This document shows positions 47,565 through 59,528 of a stretch of DNA of 64,000 bases, in pieces. The stretch is taken from contig MNCI01017942.1 in the NCBI GenBank assembly GCA_015680685.1, positions 113,328 to 177,327 on the forward strand. The letters are read 5' to 3'. The notes beneath the pieces were generated by a model. It saw only the letters and a program-made list of their open reading frames with translations. It had not been told where the DNA came from and did not search any database. The stretch is from Gnetum montanum. Its lineage: Eukaryota; Streptophyta; Gnetopsida; Gnetales; Gnetaceae. Both the position numbers and the translations under genes were made by a program. Each line of letters begins with the position of its first letter. The stretch's first letter is position 1.

Positions 47565-47565
47565 N

Positions 47566-48513
47566 TTGTTATCGAACCCCTATTATTGGAACCCTGATAC
47601 AAGACACCAGGTTTGACTCCTGTTATTGGACCCCTATTATCAGACCCCCGATATCGGGGTTGCATTAATTAAGCTGCATATACAGGGACCCATATACGCG
47701 GCCGCGTTGAAGCGGCCCCGTTGACGCATCCACCCATGCGTTGACGCGGCCCCATTTACACAAAGTCTATTTTTAGCTATAAATAAGTGCACACCCACCA
47801 CACTTAGGCATCTTTTGGGTTAATTGTAGGGAAGCTCTTGCAATTTGTTTCCATAGGATTTAGATTATTCTCCCAAGTGCATGCCCGCAGTGTGATGCTT
47901 GTAATTGTACAGAACCTTTATTCAAGTGTGACATACTTGGACATGCACATGATCGGCAATAAAGATTGAGATTACTTCATCATTTCAGCATTCACTTAGT
48001 TTTATTTAATTGTTATTGTTATTTATTATTTTCTTAGTTAATGTTTCTTTACCATCATTTACTATTCTTCTTGTTAAATGCAGAATGAGTATGACTTAAT
48101 CACGAGCATTTAAGTGTGACCACTTGGTAACCCAGTAGTGTACCTAGGATCTACGCTTGGTAATCCTAGTAGTAGTTATGCACGAGGTCCAAGATGTATA
48201 TGGATGATTAAGGAACGGATGCTCATCACACTTAGGCTAGCTTAGACTTCATTTCCTATTACTTATTAGTTTAATCAAGATTATTTTCCATTATCTCTAG
48301 GAGTAGCACTAGTTTAGGATCACATCATACACCTCACTTTGGACTAAATCATACGTGATAAAGCAAATACTAGTCCAGGTGGGAAGACAATGAACTGCGA
48401 TCAATGTGTAACTATCTAGATACCACAACTAGCCCATCCACAAAGTTTGATCGAATCGTGCGTGAACGCTCGTATTCATATGGTTGAGTGTAGGGGTACC
48501 TCACCACTCATCA
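47566..48513 (+). repeat. E4 3' LTR, start lost at an N
   Basis: Matches 5' LTR from about 42690 onward. The first roughly 50 bp and the purine tract are missing at the N. The GCGTTGACGCGGCCCC-type repeat is cleaner here than in the 5' LTR (about 47700-47755). TATAAATA near 47778. Ends ACTCATCA. Confidence 0.83.
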
Positions 48514-48826
48514 GAAAAGAAGATAAAAATAGAAGAGGAGAAAATTCAAGCACTCCTGAACATATATCAATTCTAGAAGCCTAACAACAAAGGAAAGAAG
48601 CCAATGGAAGAGCCACCATTACCTGAAATACAAACTACATTAAGCCAAATCAAATTTTATTTTTGTTTTGTCATGTAACTGTGTCATTTTTTTACACACC
48701 ATTGTGACACTCAAAGTCAATCAATAGTTAGTTAGTTAATAATCCCATACCTTCCCAATATTTTGTAAAGAACCTGTTACTCCTTTTGTTCACTTAAGGA
48801 CGAGTTTTCAATCAGTTATGGGGGTA

Positions 48827-49685
48827 TGATAAAATGAATTTTTATCAGCTAAGATATCAGGCATTTGATATTGTAGTACAAGTTACGACATTAGATTTCC
48901 GATATTGCGAGATGCATGCCTACCTATAAATATAGAACTTGGGCACACGATCCACAGAACTTTTATTCCATACTTAGGTAGACTTTTGCAGTTTGTTTTC
49001 ATAGTTTTAGTAGTAGAGTGAATGCTTGTATTGTGGTGTTGAGCAGTTGTGCGGAATCTTTATTCAAGTGAAGTGTACTTGGGCACAATTCATGTCTGGA
49101 AATAAAGATTGAGATTGATTTTCATCATTGAAGCATCCACTTAGTTTTTGTTGTTTTACTTAGCATAGTTTTTACATCTTTCTAGATAATCATTTACATT
49201 TCCAAGTATTTTACTTTACTTGTTCATTAGTAAAGTGGAATGAGTACCAGTGGTTTCAAATGTTTAAGTGTAATAGTTTGGTAGTCTCAATAGTGTTATT
49301 GCTTGGTTCACCTAGTAGCATCATGCTTGGTAATCCAGTAATGGTTACATGAACCCAAGGCATGTACGGTAAGCCATGATTGAATGCTCGTTGCTCTAGG
49401 CTAGTTTAGATTTATCTTCTTGTTGTTAGTTAGATTAAATACTTAACTTTTTTCTTATTGTTAAGATTAGTGTAAGGTTGTGACAACATCAATTATCATA
49501 TGCCTCACTTTGGACTAAACCATACATGACAAAGCTACCACTAGTCCAAGTGGGAAGACAATGTCCTATGATTAATGCATAACAATCTAGATGCCACAAC
49601 TAGTCCCATTCATGAAATTCAATTGGATCATGCGTGAACACTTGTGATTTATATGGTTGGGTGTAGGGGTACCTACTACTCATCA
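48827..49685 (+). repeat. E5 3' LTR
   Basis: 859 bp, TGATAAAA to ACTCATCA. Palindromes worn (AAGATATCAGG and CGATATTGCGAG near 48850-48915), TATAAATATAG near 48926, AATAAAG near 49100. TTACC follows; no matching duplication is found at 36836-36840 (GTTAC), which supports a chimera rather than one intact element. Confidence 0.8.
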
Positions 49686-51541
49686 TTACCAAACCCTTAA
49701 CTTTCTTTTAAGTAAAAAATTTTTCTCACAAGAAAATCAAGATATGCTACATATGGGTTATCTTTCTTTCATAGTGAAATTATAGTGTACTACACTACAA
49801 CCTACATACATAAAGCTTTGCATTAGGTTTTCTATTTTTGAAAAGTTGCAAAATGATTTGGACAAGTCAGGTCGTCAAGGCTAGAAGTGAAAATGACATG
49901 GCAAGTAATTAATCATTGGATATGGGACTTTGAATAAACTCCATCAATCAAACCCTTCCCTTACCATAAAAGGTTGGCCATGCTATTCATTGAGGTGATG
50001 AGGCCCTGAACTCCACATCTTATTAGTTCATATTAGTGATGTGGAATTCTTTTGTTGTGATACTTGAAGTAAGTTTAGGATTTCCATTTTCTGACATCAT
50101 ACAGTCAATACATATATAATCACTACGCTCCAAAGTTTGAAGTACTTTGATACTAGTCTAATGAATCATCAAAGTATGGCTCTAGAGGTTTTAATAAGAA
50201 TTATTCTTGAGGTTGTAATCAATATAGCTTGACCTTACAAGACTGTAACGATGGTCATTATCAAAATTGGGAAAAATACCAATGATGCCAAGAATAATCA
50301 ACTTACATCATGATATTTTTTTTCTTCATTATGATTTTGGTTTTTGTATTATAGATGTATGTTCACGCTTTATAGAATTTTCAATATAGAAGAAATCTAA
50401 TCCGAATAGTTTATGGAACAATTATAGAGATTATTTGGATTATATTTTCTTGTATTATACTAACATTCATCACTATGCCATCATTTGCCTTGTTATACTC
50501 CATGGACAAGGTGATGATAAATCCATCCAGTACTCTAAAGGATATTGAGCATCAATAGTATTGGACTTATGAGTATTCAGACTATAATAGTTCTGATAAA
50601 TAGTTACTAACTTTTGATAATTACATAATTCTGGACAATAGTCTTGAATTGGGACAATTCCATTTATTAGAAGTGAACTATCAAGCGGTTGTATGGGCTA
50701 AAACTTATCTATGAATGATTATAATATCTATTGTTATACTTCATAGTTAGGTTATACCCTCCTTGGGTATTAATGTGATATTGTATCTAATTGTTTAAAT
50801 CTAACTTCCATTTCAATGTAGCGAGAAGGAGTTCTCTATAGTCAACAAAGTGAGGTTTGCAGAACCACTCATGCCTTTATGTGTAAGCTCTAATCAACTA
50901 GATGTAGAAACTCACTATCTTCGAATTATTATTCCAATCGAGCATCAGAGTATCATCACTAAGTTTCACTTAAGTTTACATCATCTTAGAATTGAAAGTC
51001 AAAAATAAATTCAACTTCCTAAAAAACATGCAAATGTATCCTTATCAAGTTACAACAAAAAACTTATACAATTTGTTTTTGTTGCCCTATTGATACTTGG
51101 TCAATTTGTAAAGTAAGTTTTTATTTTTATGAAAATGTAACATTTTTCTTAAGACTTAATAAATATTTAGTCTCAATTTGATTCAAACCACTAAATCATG
51201 AATTCCACCAATATGTCAAAGAGGTGTTCCTATAACTTAGAAACATGAAATACAAATACCTTATAAGGTTGCATAAATAAATTTAAAGACAAATCTGAAT
51301 TCCCTCACTTCATTCTGTCTATTTGTAACCACTCAACCAATGCGGAACTGAGTTCCAAAGAGAAATAGGAGGTACACACAGTGATGAAAATTCCGTCGCT
51401 TCTTCTTAGGTTTTTGTAACAATTTTATGTAGGCCTTTTGAAATAAGGAAACATTTTTTTACAACAGTTTTCCCATAAGAAAAGTGCAGTCCCTGTCCTT
51501 AATAATCCTTAAAATTAAGTACTTTAATTTACCTCTCTATA
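49686..51541. other. No gene seen
   Basis: AT-rich, stops in all frames. The short phrases look like decayed transposon coding sequence, but no domain can be named. Confidence 0.4.
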
Positions 51542-51614
51542 TCGAGATGCGGGGTATCGATCCCCGTACCTCTCGCATGCTAAGCAAGCACTCTACCATC
51601 TGAGCTACATCCCC
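51542..51614 (-). tRNA. tRNA-Ala, anticodon AGC
   Basis: 73 nt on the minus strand from GGGGATGTAGCTCAGATGG. D-loop, anticodon stem CTTGCTTAGCATGCGAG with AGC at 51581-51579, and T-arm CGGGGATCGATACCCCG are standard, and A boxes and B boxes are intact. The G3-U70 pair that marks tRNA-Ala is present. Position 72 reads G, giving a G1-G72 mismatch where G-C is expected. No T-run stands directly after the 3' end; the first TTTT comes some tens of bases later. No intron. Confidence 0.9.
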
Positions 51615-51765
51615 AAAGTTATAATGAAGAAATAAAACTGAAGGAAGTGAAATAGTAGTAGCCGTTCAGAAAACAGTGAAATAGATGTGATGCATCAATA
51701 CTTAGCAGATAAAGAAATAACCTGGCCATAGTTTGCATTGTTCAACCTTGATTTTCACAATATAA

Positions 51766-51841
51766 TTGTAAAATACTATTTTATTATGTTTTAGTTATTG
51801 CACTTGTAAAATACTATTTTATTATGTTTTAGTTATTGCAC
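51766..51841. repeat. 38-bp perfect tandem duplication
   Basis: 51766-51803 and 51804-51841 are identical, unit beginning TTGTAAAATACTATTTTATT. It lies about 150 bp upstream of the minus-strand tRNA gene. Confidence 0.9.
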
Positions 51842-52603
51842 TATCTCCCTATTCTTGTTGCTTATTGTAGTTTGGTTAGTGAAAGTTTCCTTTATTTGAA
51901 TTTTGGCTTTAGGTAGAAGGTTGTTTTTGTTTTCCTAGGTTTCTAATATTAGAAAAGGATTATTACTGGAACTTCAAAAAGGATTATCAGCTAATAAGCT
52001 TTGGTGCGTGTATAAGAAAAATCAAATTTGGTTGAGTAACTACATTAAGTTCTAACCTACTTCCTCCTTCACAAAATAGAAACTTATTCCTTCACTTAGC
52101 TTTAAAAAAAACTTAATCCTCCACCCAAAAAGCAAAAACTTATCATCACTTCGAATAATAACTGTTTTATGACCTTCTACTGCTTGTAACCATGAGTTCT
52201 ATTGTTGCATATCATAAAAATAAAAAATAAAAATAAGAAAAAACAAAAACAAAATCCATATTATCCAATAATTCCATGCTCCCTCCCTCCCTGGTATGCT
52301 TGATTAACAATTTGCGAGTGACTTTATCCCAAAAATTTGCCCAGTCAAAAGATGCTCCCGTATTAATTACATCCAAAATATCCGATGTACAAGTCATTCC
52401 GCGTATTTTAACTGTTCTGATGTGGGTGCACTTGTCAGAAAAATGAATGATTAAATGCTCATTACCGTGTTAAACAACCACAATGTGTACGAATTTCTGA
52501 CACTAATATTAGATTCTCCAGTGTAATTCTTTAATCGGTTCACGTCATAAACTTTTAAGACCACTTCTTGATAGGAAACATTCTCTATGTAACATGTTAT
52601 GTA

Positions 52604-52856
52604 ACGTAGTACATTCGTTCTATTGCATTTTTCCGGTTCTATCATTTTAACCTTCTCAATAAACTAGGTAACGTAGTATATTCGTTATATTGCATTTTTT
52701 CTCGTTTCTATCGTTTTAACCTTCTCAACCACGGATATCCGGCTTTCTTAGACCGCCCAGATCCACGAACAAATAGAAAGTTAGATCTACTTTAAACGTA
52801 GTATATTCATTATATTGCATTTTTTTCTTGTTTTTATTATTTTAATGTTTTCAATA
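52604..52856. repeat. Three imperfect copies of a ~60-bp repeat
   Basis: Copies at about 52604-52666, 52669-52729 and 52796-52856 share ACGTAGTATATTCGTTATAT, TTGCATTTTTT, TTCTATCGTTTTAACCTTCTCAA. The third is separated by 66 bp of GC-richer sequence (CCGCCCAGATCCACG). Confidence 0.8.
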
Positions 52857-53308
52857 AAATAGGGCTTTGAGTTCTTTTTGCTATTAGCTTCATACTTATT
52901 TGTTTCTATGAAGAGCCATAGACAAACATTGTATTTAGGGAATGCTCTACTATTTGGAAAACAGAAAAAAAGGTATCCATGAAATTTGGCATTGTTTTAA
53001 CACTAGGGCTTTCTCTTTCTTCTCCAAGTTTATATTATAACATACCATTTGAATTTTGAAATTAATACTTAATTAATAAATGATACTAAGGATGATTAGA
53101 GACATAAAAACAAACCTATACTTGGTGTTCTATCGAAATTTCCTACATGTAGAGTGTACAAGCCTCCAAGCTAACTCATAAGTGAAATAATCCTTGCACT
53201 TAAAGCTATTCACCCTAACTTACTTTATATTTTGTAAAAAATGTATTAACTTTATGTTTAGTTGGAAATATGGAGTTATGTAAAAGACTAAAACATTAAC
53301 AGTATGTC

Positions 53309-53560
53309 GTTATCATCATCATCATCATCATCAGAGCTTTGTCTCACTAAAGTGGGGTCTGGTACATGAGTTCTTTTTTACCATTTGCCTCTAGGAAAAG
53401 CTAGATCTTTGTTTATTTGTAGTTTCTTAAAGTCATTTTTGATCATGTGACTACTACACATTGCATCTAAGGAATACTCTAGCATCTACAAAACCTAAAA
53501 AACAAACTCATCTATGAGATTTGCCAAAGATTTACAGCTAGTTGTCAACCTAATGCTAAA
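53309..53560 (+). repeat. (CAT)n plus TGGGGTC short dispersed element
   Basis: A (CAT)7 run is followed by CACTAAAGTGGGGTCTGGTACATGAGTTC and CCATTTGCCTCTAGG-type sequence. The same order occurs at about 2145-2270. It resembles the conserved tail of plant LINE-type elements with short tandem repeats, which is from memory and needs a search. Confidence 0.5.
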
Positions 53561-53764
53561 CCCTCCCTTTTTTAAATGTGTGCCTTCTTAAAAGGATTTT
53601 AAAAAAAACAATGCATCTCATTTGGTTGACTTCAATTCAAAATCCTTTGAAGGAGGAACCAAGAAAATAGTATTTGAGCCATTTTCTAGGATGATTTATG
53701 CAGCACCATTCTACTATATACTATTTCATCACTTTAAAAAAAATGTCCACCCAATGAAATATTT

Positions 53765-54510
53765 TTTTGTTTTATGGATTTTTCAAAGGCTTATGGTTTA
53801 GTAATTTACGCAAGTTATTTAAACACTTGGAAAATCCAAATATTTGTCATCCAACAACTTTACAAAGTGGTATGTTTTAGGTTTACAAATGAACAATCAT
53901 CATCATCATCATCCTACCCTTATCCCAACAAAATGCAAGTATGCTCAAATGGATAATTAAGAATTTTATTTAATAGTTTAGTTGCTAAAAAATAAGAATA
54001 TCTTCATTTCCATGCATTATTTAGGCTTTTTATTGAAAAACTTGAAGGGTGGATAAATAAAATACTAATTTAGTTTCAAACTACAATTGGAAGTCATCCT
54101 TCTAAACTCTTGCTTGATTCTCATGATGTTGTCTTAATTTTAAATTTAATGAAAGGATTGCAACAAATGCTTAATACTTTTGATGACTTTTGTCAACAAC
54201 GATGAATGAAATTTAATGTCTAAAGAATTAAAATTATAATTCATGGTACACACATAATAAAATATACAATTTTATTATAGAAAATAAACAAGTGAACATA
54301 ATCTACTTCTTAGAATATCTTGGTTTAAAATGCTTTTATAATTGCAAATGGGATAAAGGCATTACTTACAAAGTTGCAAATTGTATGAAAGTTGTATTCT
54401 CTATATCATCCATAGCTCACATATTCTTTCTTTGCAAGATCTTTCAAATCATACTAGATTCATCATTAGTTATAACTGATTTATTACAGAGAGAATGAAT
54501 TGCATTATAG
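53765..54510 (+). pseudogene. LINE-type reverse transcriptase fragment
   Basis: Frames changing by shifts show, in the order of non-LTR reverse transcriptases, MDFSKAYG near 53774 (DFSKAYD motif), QQLYKVV, a catalytic-site relic DSHDVVLILN near 54116-54145 (where F/YADD is normal), GLQQML and FDDFCQQR near 54150-54205, and YFLEYLGLKCFYNC near 54300-54345. A (CAT)n stretch with CCTACCCTTATCCCAAC (53890-53935) sits within it. No endonuclease and no poly-A tail are identified. Confidence 0.6.
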
Positions 54511-54646
54511 TTAATAGCTAGTTGACATGTAGTGGGTAATGATTAGTTTTATAGAAATAATAGTTAGGTGTAGGGAAAAGGCAAGAAAAAAAAACAATTA
54601 CCAAATAAGATTGTGAATGCTTATATGAACATTGAATGTTACCAAG

Positions 54647-55508
54647 TGATGAGTGGTGGAGTACCCAACATCCAACCATACAAGATACGAGTGTTCACAT
54701 GCAATCTCAGTCAAACTTCATAGATAAGGCAATGCAATTATACCAGTAATTAGTTAGCATTTGCAATCATTGTCTTCCCACGTGAGTTAGTAAAATCAAT
54801 GTGTATGGTTTAACTCATGGTGAGGTATATGATATTGATGTTGTATTGGCCATTAAGCTCCTACTAATCATGAAGTGAAAGTAAAAGTTTCTAAATCTAA
54901 GTAATAGCAAAATAAATCTAGCTAGCTTATGCGATGAATAGGCAGTTCCAATTACACCTTGGACTTCATGCAACTACTACTAGGATTACAAAGTACTACA
55001 CTACTCAGTGTACTAAGTGATAGTACTACTAGGTTACCAAGTAGTTACACTTACGTGCTTAAGATCAGTCGTACTCATTCTGCTTAACGACATTAAAAGT
55101 AAATTGTAAGTAATTGTAAACATTAACTATGAAAATAGAAAACAATAACAAAAAAAAAACTAAGTGTTACTGCAATGATGTAGAGTAATTTCAATCTTTA
55201 TTGTCAATCATGCAATGCATCCAAGTACATCATACTCGAATAAAGATTCCACTTAATTACAAAACATCACACTGTGGCCACACACTACTAAGTACTAAAT
55301 TCAAGAAAACAAACTGAAAGAGTTCTGTTACTAAGTTATCAAATCTACTGTGGATCCATGTGTCCAAGTGTTGCTTATATAGGCTAGCATGCACCCTGCA
55401 ATATCATTTATATGATAACGTATGCTGAGATATGATAACATATCTATGACATCATGAATACGATATCGTAATTATGATATCTTTGACTTAAAATTTTTGG
55501 ATTTATCA
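54647..55508 (-). repeat. E7 3' LTR
   Basis: 862 bp. On the minus strand it starts TGATAAATCC after TTGGGGGTA and ends CCACTCATCA-like at 54647. Palindromes GATATCG and ATGATATC near 55470-55400, TATAAGC-type TATA near 55380, an ATAAAG signal near 55200. Confidence 0.8.
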
Positions 55509-55716
55509 TACCCCCAAGACTGATTGAAAACTCATCCTCAAGTTAAAACAAAATGCGAATGGAGTTCCTTACAAAATTGGGAGGTAGATCTACATGACAC
55601 TGACTTTTATATACATGACTCTCTAGTGACATAGTGGATTTTACAAAAATGAACACATCACATGATAATTTAAAAAAAAACAAACATACAAAAATTTTGC
55701 AAGGTTGAGTGTAGCC

Positions 55717-58700
55717 TCACACTGTTCCAGGAGGAAGTGGCTCGTCCATAGGTTTCTTTCCCTTGTGGTTAGGTTTTTTAAATTGGCACTTGTTCAAGGG
55801 TGCCTGTAACTTCTCTACTTTTATTCTTGGATTGTTGACCATCCATGTTGATGAACCGATGTTTGATCAATTTGGCACATTCCACGAACATGGTAGTTGC
55901 GAAAACATATGATTGGCTTTAACATACCACACCGCAAACTATCTTCACTCTTCTTCAAAAAGTCTTGCCTTATTTCTAAGTTTATGATAGTCTATTAATC
56001 TTTTGGTCAAATTTGCTGCTACATCCTTTTGCTGCTGGTAGCTAGCCTTAACTACTTCTAGTTTTAAGTTTGCTACTTGAAGTTTTTGTAGAGCATCTTT
56101 TCTATCTATGAACTTTGATGAGCGGCAAGGTACCCCTATGCCCAACCATACGAATCACAAGCGTTCACGTGCAATCTGGTTGAATTCCATAGACTATAAT
56201 TACTAAGTACACTAGAGCTAAACAGTGTGTGCGTGTTGTCTATTCGTTGTCTTCCCAGTCCCACTTGTGGAATGCAATTGTATGGTTAAGTGTGATTGAG
56301 GCATATGATTTTTATTGTATTATGTTTTTATGGAATTACTCACCTAGAACAAGAATAAAAGTAAGAGTGATTAAAAGTAAGAGCGATTAATTGCTAAGTA
56401 AACTATAGTTCAATTTAGCCTAACACAAGTAACCGTTCCCACTTCCCGAATACATCCTAAACTTCATGCAAACATTGTTGGGCTATCAAACGCTAATTGT
56501 TTCTGACCTAACAAGTGTCACACGTATGCTCAAAGGGGTTGTGCTTGTGTATCTTAATAAGTTTCTTGATTAATCAAAATTAATTAATGCATAAATAAGA
56601 AAATCTCAAGTGCTGCAAGGAATGGATCAAAGAACTTGTTTTTATTGCCAACATAATGGTGTGCTCAGGTACATCAATGCTTGAATAAAGATCTATTCAC
56701 ACTTAGACCTCCTGCTGCAAGCACTTGGAAAATATTCTAACTTTCAAATGGAAAAACTGCAAGAGTTTCGCTACTTGATTACTAAAAACTTACTCCCAAT
56801 TCTGCTCCTAGGCACTATATTTATAGACCTAGGAGTAACCCTGCAATATCGAATGTATGATATCGCATCTTGGGGTGCAATATCACATACCCAATATCAC
56901 AGCCACCTTAATATCGAAGTGATAAAAAACACGATTTATCAAACTCCTTCTTATATAAAGCATAAGTGGCTACTACTTACTATTCTAGTTCATTTCTAGG
57001 CCTGCCTGTTGTTAACATGGCTAGGGTAGCACAACAAAGGTTTCCTAACACCATGTATTTTTTTTAAGTCTTCTATCTACAAGTCTTTGTTTTTCATTTC
57101 CACTTGATAGATCTAGGCCATGATGTCCAAGATGGGTTGCCAGTCAGGATTTTGTGCTACAATAGAACTGATTTTGGCCTTTTCCATCTAGATCTCTTTC
57201 TCATTTATCTATCTGTACATGCCCACTTGGTCTCAAAAGTGTTCTTTGAGCCTTTCATATTTCTTAGTCTCATTTTGCCATGCATTTATTTCAATAGCTA
57301 ATTTCTATCGAATGATGCATACCTCCTCCATAAAAATGGTTCTATTTTCTCTTGTGAGGTGGATCATATCTTGGTTGATCCTCATCAGCTATTCTCTCAA
57401 CTGATGGATGCTTTCTTCTAGAGTGTTTTTCTACTTTTCTATTGTGGTCAACTTCATGTATTCTGTAGCAAGTTGTTTGTTTTCTTCTTGTAAGGTAGCA
57501 AGTTCTTTGGTAAGGGCATATGACTAAACTTCAACTACTGAAGCTTTTCATATTTCCTTTTCTTTCTCTTCTACTCTATCTTTATTATTTCTTAGGAGAA
57601 AATTGGTCTACTTAGTTTTGAATTATGCTATTTGGTCCAGTGCTATGAACTGAGTTAGATCTTTCCTTTCTATCCTTAGGGCTACAAGTTATTCTTGTAA
57701 TTGGCAAAGCTCATTCTTGGCATGTTCTGCCCTAGTTTTGGCCATGATTAATTTTCCTTTGGTGGCAATCAAATCAAACTATGTTGCAGTGATATCACTA
57801 GGAATATCAAATAGATTTTTCATAACTTGTCTTGTCTACAACAGTCTATCCAACACATCATCATGTTTTGTAGGAGTCATAGAGGTACTAGCTATGATTT
57901 GAGCATCTTTGGCTCCAAAAAATATCAATTGGTGTCACAACAGGTACATTAAAAGATTCTTTAATGTGATTTGTGATCACTTTTGCAGCTCATGCTACAT
58001 CATGATGTTGCATGACCACAACTATAGCTCCTTCTCCTGATTCAAGCATCACTTGAAATGATGTGATGTTCCCCAAAGTCTCTTATGACCATTGGGCCTC
58101 TTCTCCTAATTGCAACAACATCTATCCATTGGCAAGATTTGTTGAGATGGTTGGCCTAATTGCATCATCAATAACTTCAAATAAATTGGCCTCTTCCCTG
58201 ATTCTCCAACTAATGGTGTCTACAATTTGTTGCAGATGACTCATTGAAGGTTTATAATATTGTGGCGGCAACGGTGGTGGAACTTGTAGTTGCTACTGTT
58301 GTTGTCCTATGGGTTTGGTAATCTCTTAAGTACCTAGTTATTCTTCTAATTGGTCCTTTTTGGGAGGCAATGACTTAAGCATTTTAGCATAGGAAGCATT
58401 TTGTGCCTTAATGCATCATTTGTATACCCTTGGATACCAACTCGTTTACATAACTTCCAGATAAGGTAAGGGAATGGAAGTGTTAACTTCCCTACCTTCT
58501 TTTTTTGAACCACCTTTGAATTTCTATGACGTAGAAGTGAGTGATGCTTGCATTGAATTTTCCCATTAATATTGCACTCCCTTTGGCTTCATATGTAGAG
58601 ATTTGATTTAATATCTTGGTAGGAAATAGGTGATAAGTGCCAATTTTGAATTAGATCTTATGTAGTCAATTCACTGTATTATATATCTTCCTTGCCATAC

Positions 58701-59276
58701 GTCCATCGTAACCACAACTTCCTGGCATCTTTGTTAGATTTGGTTGATATCTATGCCACCTTTGCTCTTTGATTAGGCACATTCAATACCTTGGTAAATT
58801 ACCTTAATTGAGTAACATATTGAGATTCCTTCAATCTTGACTATTGCATCAACTTCTTGATTTTGCCAAAATTGGAGTGTTTCTCCTAGATACCATTCTC
58901 CATTGCTTGTTAAAGTAGGCCACAAAGGAGATGACTAAAGTTGGGCCTTAACAACTTTTAGAGAAAATTCAAAAAATGGACCAAAGTTAAGTTCCATAAT
59001 TATTGTCGACATGATGGATTTTTCTTGAATAGCTTAAAGGCATTCAGTTGATAGTGTAAGTTTTTTTTCCTAGATAGGCAATGGCAAAACATCCATTTCT
59101 ACTTGAGTAGATTGCTCTATGGTATGAGTTTGTTGATGAATGTTGAAGGATTGTGCTTCATGCTCCCCTTCTTCTGTTTGCATATTTTACTCACTTGCTT
59201 GTCCTCCTCCACAGCCTTGTGGTCTTTTACTTACCAGTCATGGGAGTTCTCCTTGTGCTCCTCTTTTTGGAACCAT
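55717..59276 (-). pseudogene. E7 ORF2, split by a solo LTR, disabled
   Basis: Starts MVPKRGAQGEL directly after GATTGTAG. Order as in E2 and E6: MELNFGPFFEFSLKVV and WYLGETLQFWQNQE (59000-58850), LTLPFPYLIWKLCKR near 58480, Gln/Pro/His linker near 58300, a long Glu/Lys/Gln coiled-coil region to about 56945, then after the solo LTR RKDALQKLQVANLKLEVVKA (56110-56050), KARLFEEE, WYVKANHMF, and an end with MDEPLPPGTV and TGA at 55719-55717. Without the solo LTR the remaining length is about 2.7 kb, matching E2. Confidence 0.72.
56116..56942 (-). repeat. Solo LTR inside E7 ORF2
   Basis: 827 bp, minus strand from TGATAAATCG at 56942 to CCGCTCATCA at 56116. Palindromes TGATATCG and CGATATTG near 56905-56840, TATAAATA near 56820. 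Five-base flanks AACTT (56111-56115) and AACTC (56943-56947) agree at four of five bases. The ORF2 reading frame is homologous to E6 on both sides, with the break inside ALYEKEFxDQKD, so the LTR interrupts it cleanly. Confidence 0.82.
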
Positions 59277-59528
59277 CTACAATCAATCAAGGATTTGGAA
59301 TTACTAGAATATTCTCATAAATGTGCAAAAATTTAATACCTTACTCATACCCTTAGTTATATCAAGTTCTTAGTTCATTATGATTGTGGAGTCAGAAAAT
59401 TTTTTAATACCAACTCCATTAGTACTTTAAATGAGTGGCATGATCAATTTGAAGTCTTCTTAAAGTGGTTTTGGCCTTAACATGAGTGGTTTACTTTAAA
59501 AATTCTTACTATATTTCCTTATACTTAC
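59277..59528 (-). other. Predicted leader intron before E7 ORF2
   Basis: On the minus strand donor AGGG/GTAAGTAT at 59528 and acceptor TTGATTGTAG at 59277 bound 252 bp, directly followed by ATG. Consensus-quality donor. Confidence 0.62.

Larger units (their letters stand above)
42638..48513 (+). mobile_element. LTR retrotransposon E4, nested in E5, with target duplication
   Basis: Begins TGATGAGT at 42638 and ends ACTCATCA at 48513; GAAAA flanks at 42633-42637 and 48514-48518. Order: 5' LTR 42638-43626, primer site 43627, gag 43764-45767 (best preserved in the window), conserved non-coding block 45880-46900, ORF2 remnant 47163-47564, N at 47565, 3' LTR 47566-48513. The internal palindrome/TATA module and intron donor are absent, and the region is shortened near 46945-46990. 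The youngest-looking copy: nested, and gag with few stops. Confidence 0.88.
42424..48675 (+). pseudogene. E5 ORF2, two pieces around nested E4
   Basis: First piece 42424-42637 starts MIPKRPLEGGPSQHK, then after a shift shows the conserved WxLGEMYQFWQNKQANATIKIEG block (about 42530-42600). Second piece 48514-48675 shows the C-terminal EEEKIQALLN and MEEPPLPEIQTTLSQIKF with TAA near 48675. E4 sits between with GAAAA on both sides. Even with E4 removed the middle of ORF2 is missing, so the copy was internally deleted before or apart from the insertion. Confidence 0.65.
41701..49685 (+). mobile_element. LTR retrotransposon E5, 3' part, split by E4
   Basis: Contains a worn palindrome/TATA module (41814-41860), leader intron 42123-42423, start of ORF2 at 42424, nested element E4 (42638-48513), end of ORF2 to about 48675, purine tract about 48815-48826 (GTTATGGGGGTA) and 3' LTR 48827-49685. 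Its LTR starts TGATAAAA, nearer to E6 and E7 than to E1-E4. Its own 5' half is missing; E3 abuts it instead. Confidence 0.75.
51615..53300. other. No protein gene seen; local repeats
   Basis: Contains the 38-bp tandem duplication (51766-51841) and a three-copy repeat (52604-52856). Minus-strand ORFs at 52212-52397 and 52451-52645 are not recognised. Confidence 0.4.

Noticed and set aside
49686-51541. Possible decayed Copia polymerase
   Set aside because: Scattered hydrophobic phrases only; no DVKTAF, YVDD or zinc-binding integrase motif could be found.
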